This document shows, in pieces, positions 6,065 to 7,150 of a stretch of 7,150 bases of DNA (position 1 is the stretch's first letter; the number at the start of each line of letters is the position of its first letter). The DNA is from Alistipes sp. (GTDB lineage: Bacteria > Bacteroidota > Bacteroidia > Bacteroidales > Rikenellaceae). The notes below the pieces were generated by a model. That model worked only from the letters and a program-made list of their open reading frames with translations. It made no database searches and was not told the origin of the DNA. Both the position numbers and the translations under genes were made by a program. The stretch is taken from the NCBI GenBank assembly GCA_017561105.1, contig JAFZDR010000093.1, positions 1-7,150 on the forward strand, written 5' to 3'.

Positions 6065-7150
6065 ATGGCAGCAAAAGTATTATTGATGATTCTTGATGGC
6101 TGGGGCATTGGTAACCACACCAAGGCAGATGCTATCTATTCGACAAATCCTGAGTTTATTAACGCACTCACAGCGGCTAATCCGCACGCAGAGTTGCGCA
6201 CCGATGGCGAGAATGTAGGTTTGCCGGAGGGTCAGATGGGTAACTCGGAGGTAGGTCACCTCAATATCGGCGCAGGTCGCGTTGTATATCAGGACCTCGT
6301 AAAGATTAACCGCGCTTGCAAGACCGGCTCTATCTTGGAGAACAAGGAGGTTGTTGCAGCATTCGAGTATGCAAAGAAGAATGGCGTGAATGTTCACTTC
6401 ATGGGCTTGTTGTCGGACGGTGGCGTTCACTCGTCAATCGACCACCTCTTCACCTTGTGCGATATCTCGAAGCACTACGGCATCGAGAATACATTCGTAC
6501 ACTGCTTTATGGATGGTCGTGATACCGACCCTAAGAGCGGCAAGGGCTTCGTAGAGGCTTTGGAGGCACACATGGCAAAGTCGACAGGCAAGATCGCTTC
6601 GATTATCGGCCGCTACTACGCGATGGACCGCGACAAGCGTTGGGAGCGTGTAAAGGTTGCTTACGACTGCTTGGTTGACGGCGTAGGCGAGAAGGCTACC
6701 GACATGGTTGGTGCAGTTGAGAAGTCGTACGCAGAGGGCGTAACCGACGAGTTCATCAAGCCTATCGTGGCTGTTGACGGCGAGGGTAACGCAATCGGCA
6801 CTATCAAGCCAAACGATATGGTTATCTTCTTCAACTACCGTAACGACCGTGCACGCGAGATTACTGTAGCTTTGACTCAGCAGGATATGCCGGCAGAGGG
6901 TATGCACACCATGCCACTCTACTACTGCTGTATGACTCCATACGACGCATCGTTCGAGGGCTTGCCCATCCTCTTCGACAAGGAGAATGTTCAGAACACC
7001 TTGGGCGAGTATGTTTCGTCGCTTGGTTTGAAGCAGTTGCGTATCGCCGAGACCGAGAAGTATGCCCATGTGACATTCTTCCTCAATGGTGGTCGCGAGG
7101 AGAAGTTTGAGAACGAGGATCGTATCTTGGTTGCTTCGCCAAAGGTTGCT
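6065..7150 (+). CDS. gpmI: 2,3-bisphosphoglycerate-independent phosphoglycerate mutase (3' end outside window)
   Basis: The visible 362 residues correspond to roughly the first 70% of an enzyme normally about 500-515 long. It interconverts 3- and 2-phosphoglycerate in glycolysis and gluconeogenesis, using two Mn ions and a phosphoserine intermediate. Active-site residues, by correspondence with the Geobacillus enzyme, are D11 (LDGWG), the catalytic serine S61 in [13 protein letters not shown]122 in SDGGVHS, D153 in DGRDTDP, R183 and R189 ([15 protein letters not shown]), R259 and R262 (NYRNDRAR) and K332 ([11 protein letters not shown]). The remaining C-terminal metal ligands lie beyond the window. 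An in-frame ATG at 6056 would add three residues (MII); [14 protein letters not shown] from 6065 fits the family better. Codon bias matches alaS. With no clear promoter in the gap, it may be read from the alaS promoter through the heptad hairpin. Confidence 0.97.
   Translation, partial: MAAKVLLMILDGWGIGNHTKADAIYSTNPEFINALTAANPHAELRTDGENVGLPEGQMGNSEVGHLNIGAGRVVYQDLVKINRACKTGSILENKEVVAAFEYAKKNGVNVHFMGLLSDGGVHSSIDHLFTLCDISKHYGIENTFVHCFMDGRDTDPKSGKGFVEALEAHMAKSTGKIASIIGRYYAMDRDKRWERVKVAYDCLVDGVGEKATDMVGAVEKSYAEGVTDEFIKPIVAVDGEGNAIGTIKPNDMVIFFNYRNDRAREITVALTQQDMPAEGMHTMPLYYCCMTPYDASFEGLPILFDKENVQNTLGEYVSSLGLKQLRIAETEKYAHVTFFLNGGREEKFENEDRILVASPKVA

Noticed and set aside
6434..7069. Antisense open frame within gpmI (211 codons)
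   Set aside because: Same explanation as for alaS: a shadow of a highly biased conserved gene, with no motif and no promoter or start signal.

Overview
The window looks like a core chromosomal stretch from a member of the Bacteroidota, most probably the order Bacteroidales. An Alistipes-like or other Rikenellaceae source is a guess from protein style and moderate GC. The support is: Bacteroidota-type promoter boxes (TTG/TTTG about 20 nt upstream of TAnnTTTG), sparse Shine-Dalgarno signals, and a gene set typical of that group (SPFH protein, paired membrane-anchored M23 peptidases, AlaRS, cofactor-independent phosphoglycerate mutase). I see no mobile element, tRNA, rRNA, CRISPR array or defence system.

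Left half, all on the minus strand: reading from about 3260 leftwards there is a probable operon of two tandem paralogous M23/LytM peptidases (2225-3205 and 1294-2235, overlapping by 11 nt) and a small HAD phosphatase (724-1281, 12 nt further on). It is closed by a strong intrinsic terminator at 676-705. A separate minus-strand promoter at 618-649 then drives an SPFH/band-7 membrane protein that runs off the left edge.

Right half, plus strand: alaS (3336-5951) is complete, and gpmI (from 6065) runs off the right edge. They are separated by 113 nt dominated by a 31-nt-arm inverted repeat built from four ATTAGCY-like heptads on each side. No promoter or U-tract terminator is evident there, so the two genes may be co-transcribed.

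The centre (3206-3335) is the most interesting regulatory region. It holds back-to-back -7 boxes forming a perfect 8-bp inverted repeat, which would fire divergently into the peptidase operon and alaS, and a GC-rich hairpin in the alaS leader. The first peptidase gene has no usable in-frame ATG start. An out-of-frame ATG opens a six-codon ORF that contains a T6 run and ends on a TGA overlapping an in-frame TTG.

Functionally the genes cover cell-wall remodelling (M23 pair), phosphate-ester housekeeping (HAD), membrane organisation (SPFH), translation (AlaRS) and glycolysis (GpmI). I did not find a convincing novel multi-gene system. The points worth a second look are regulatory or structural.
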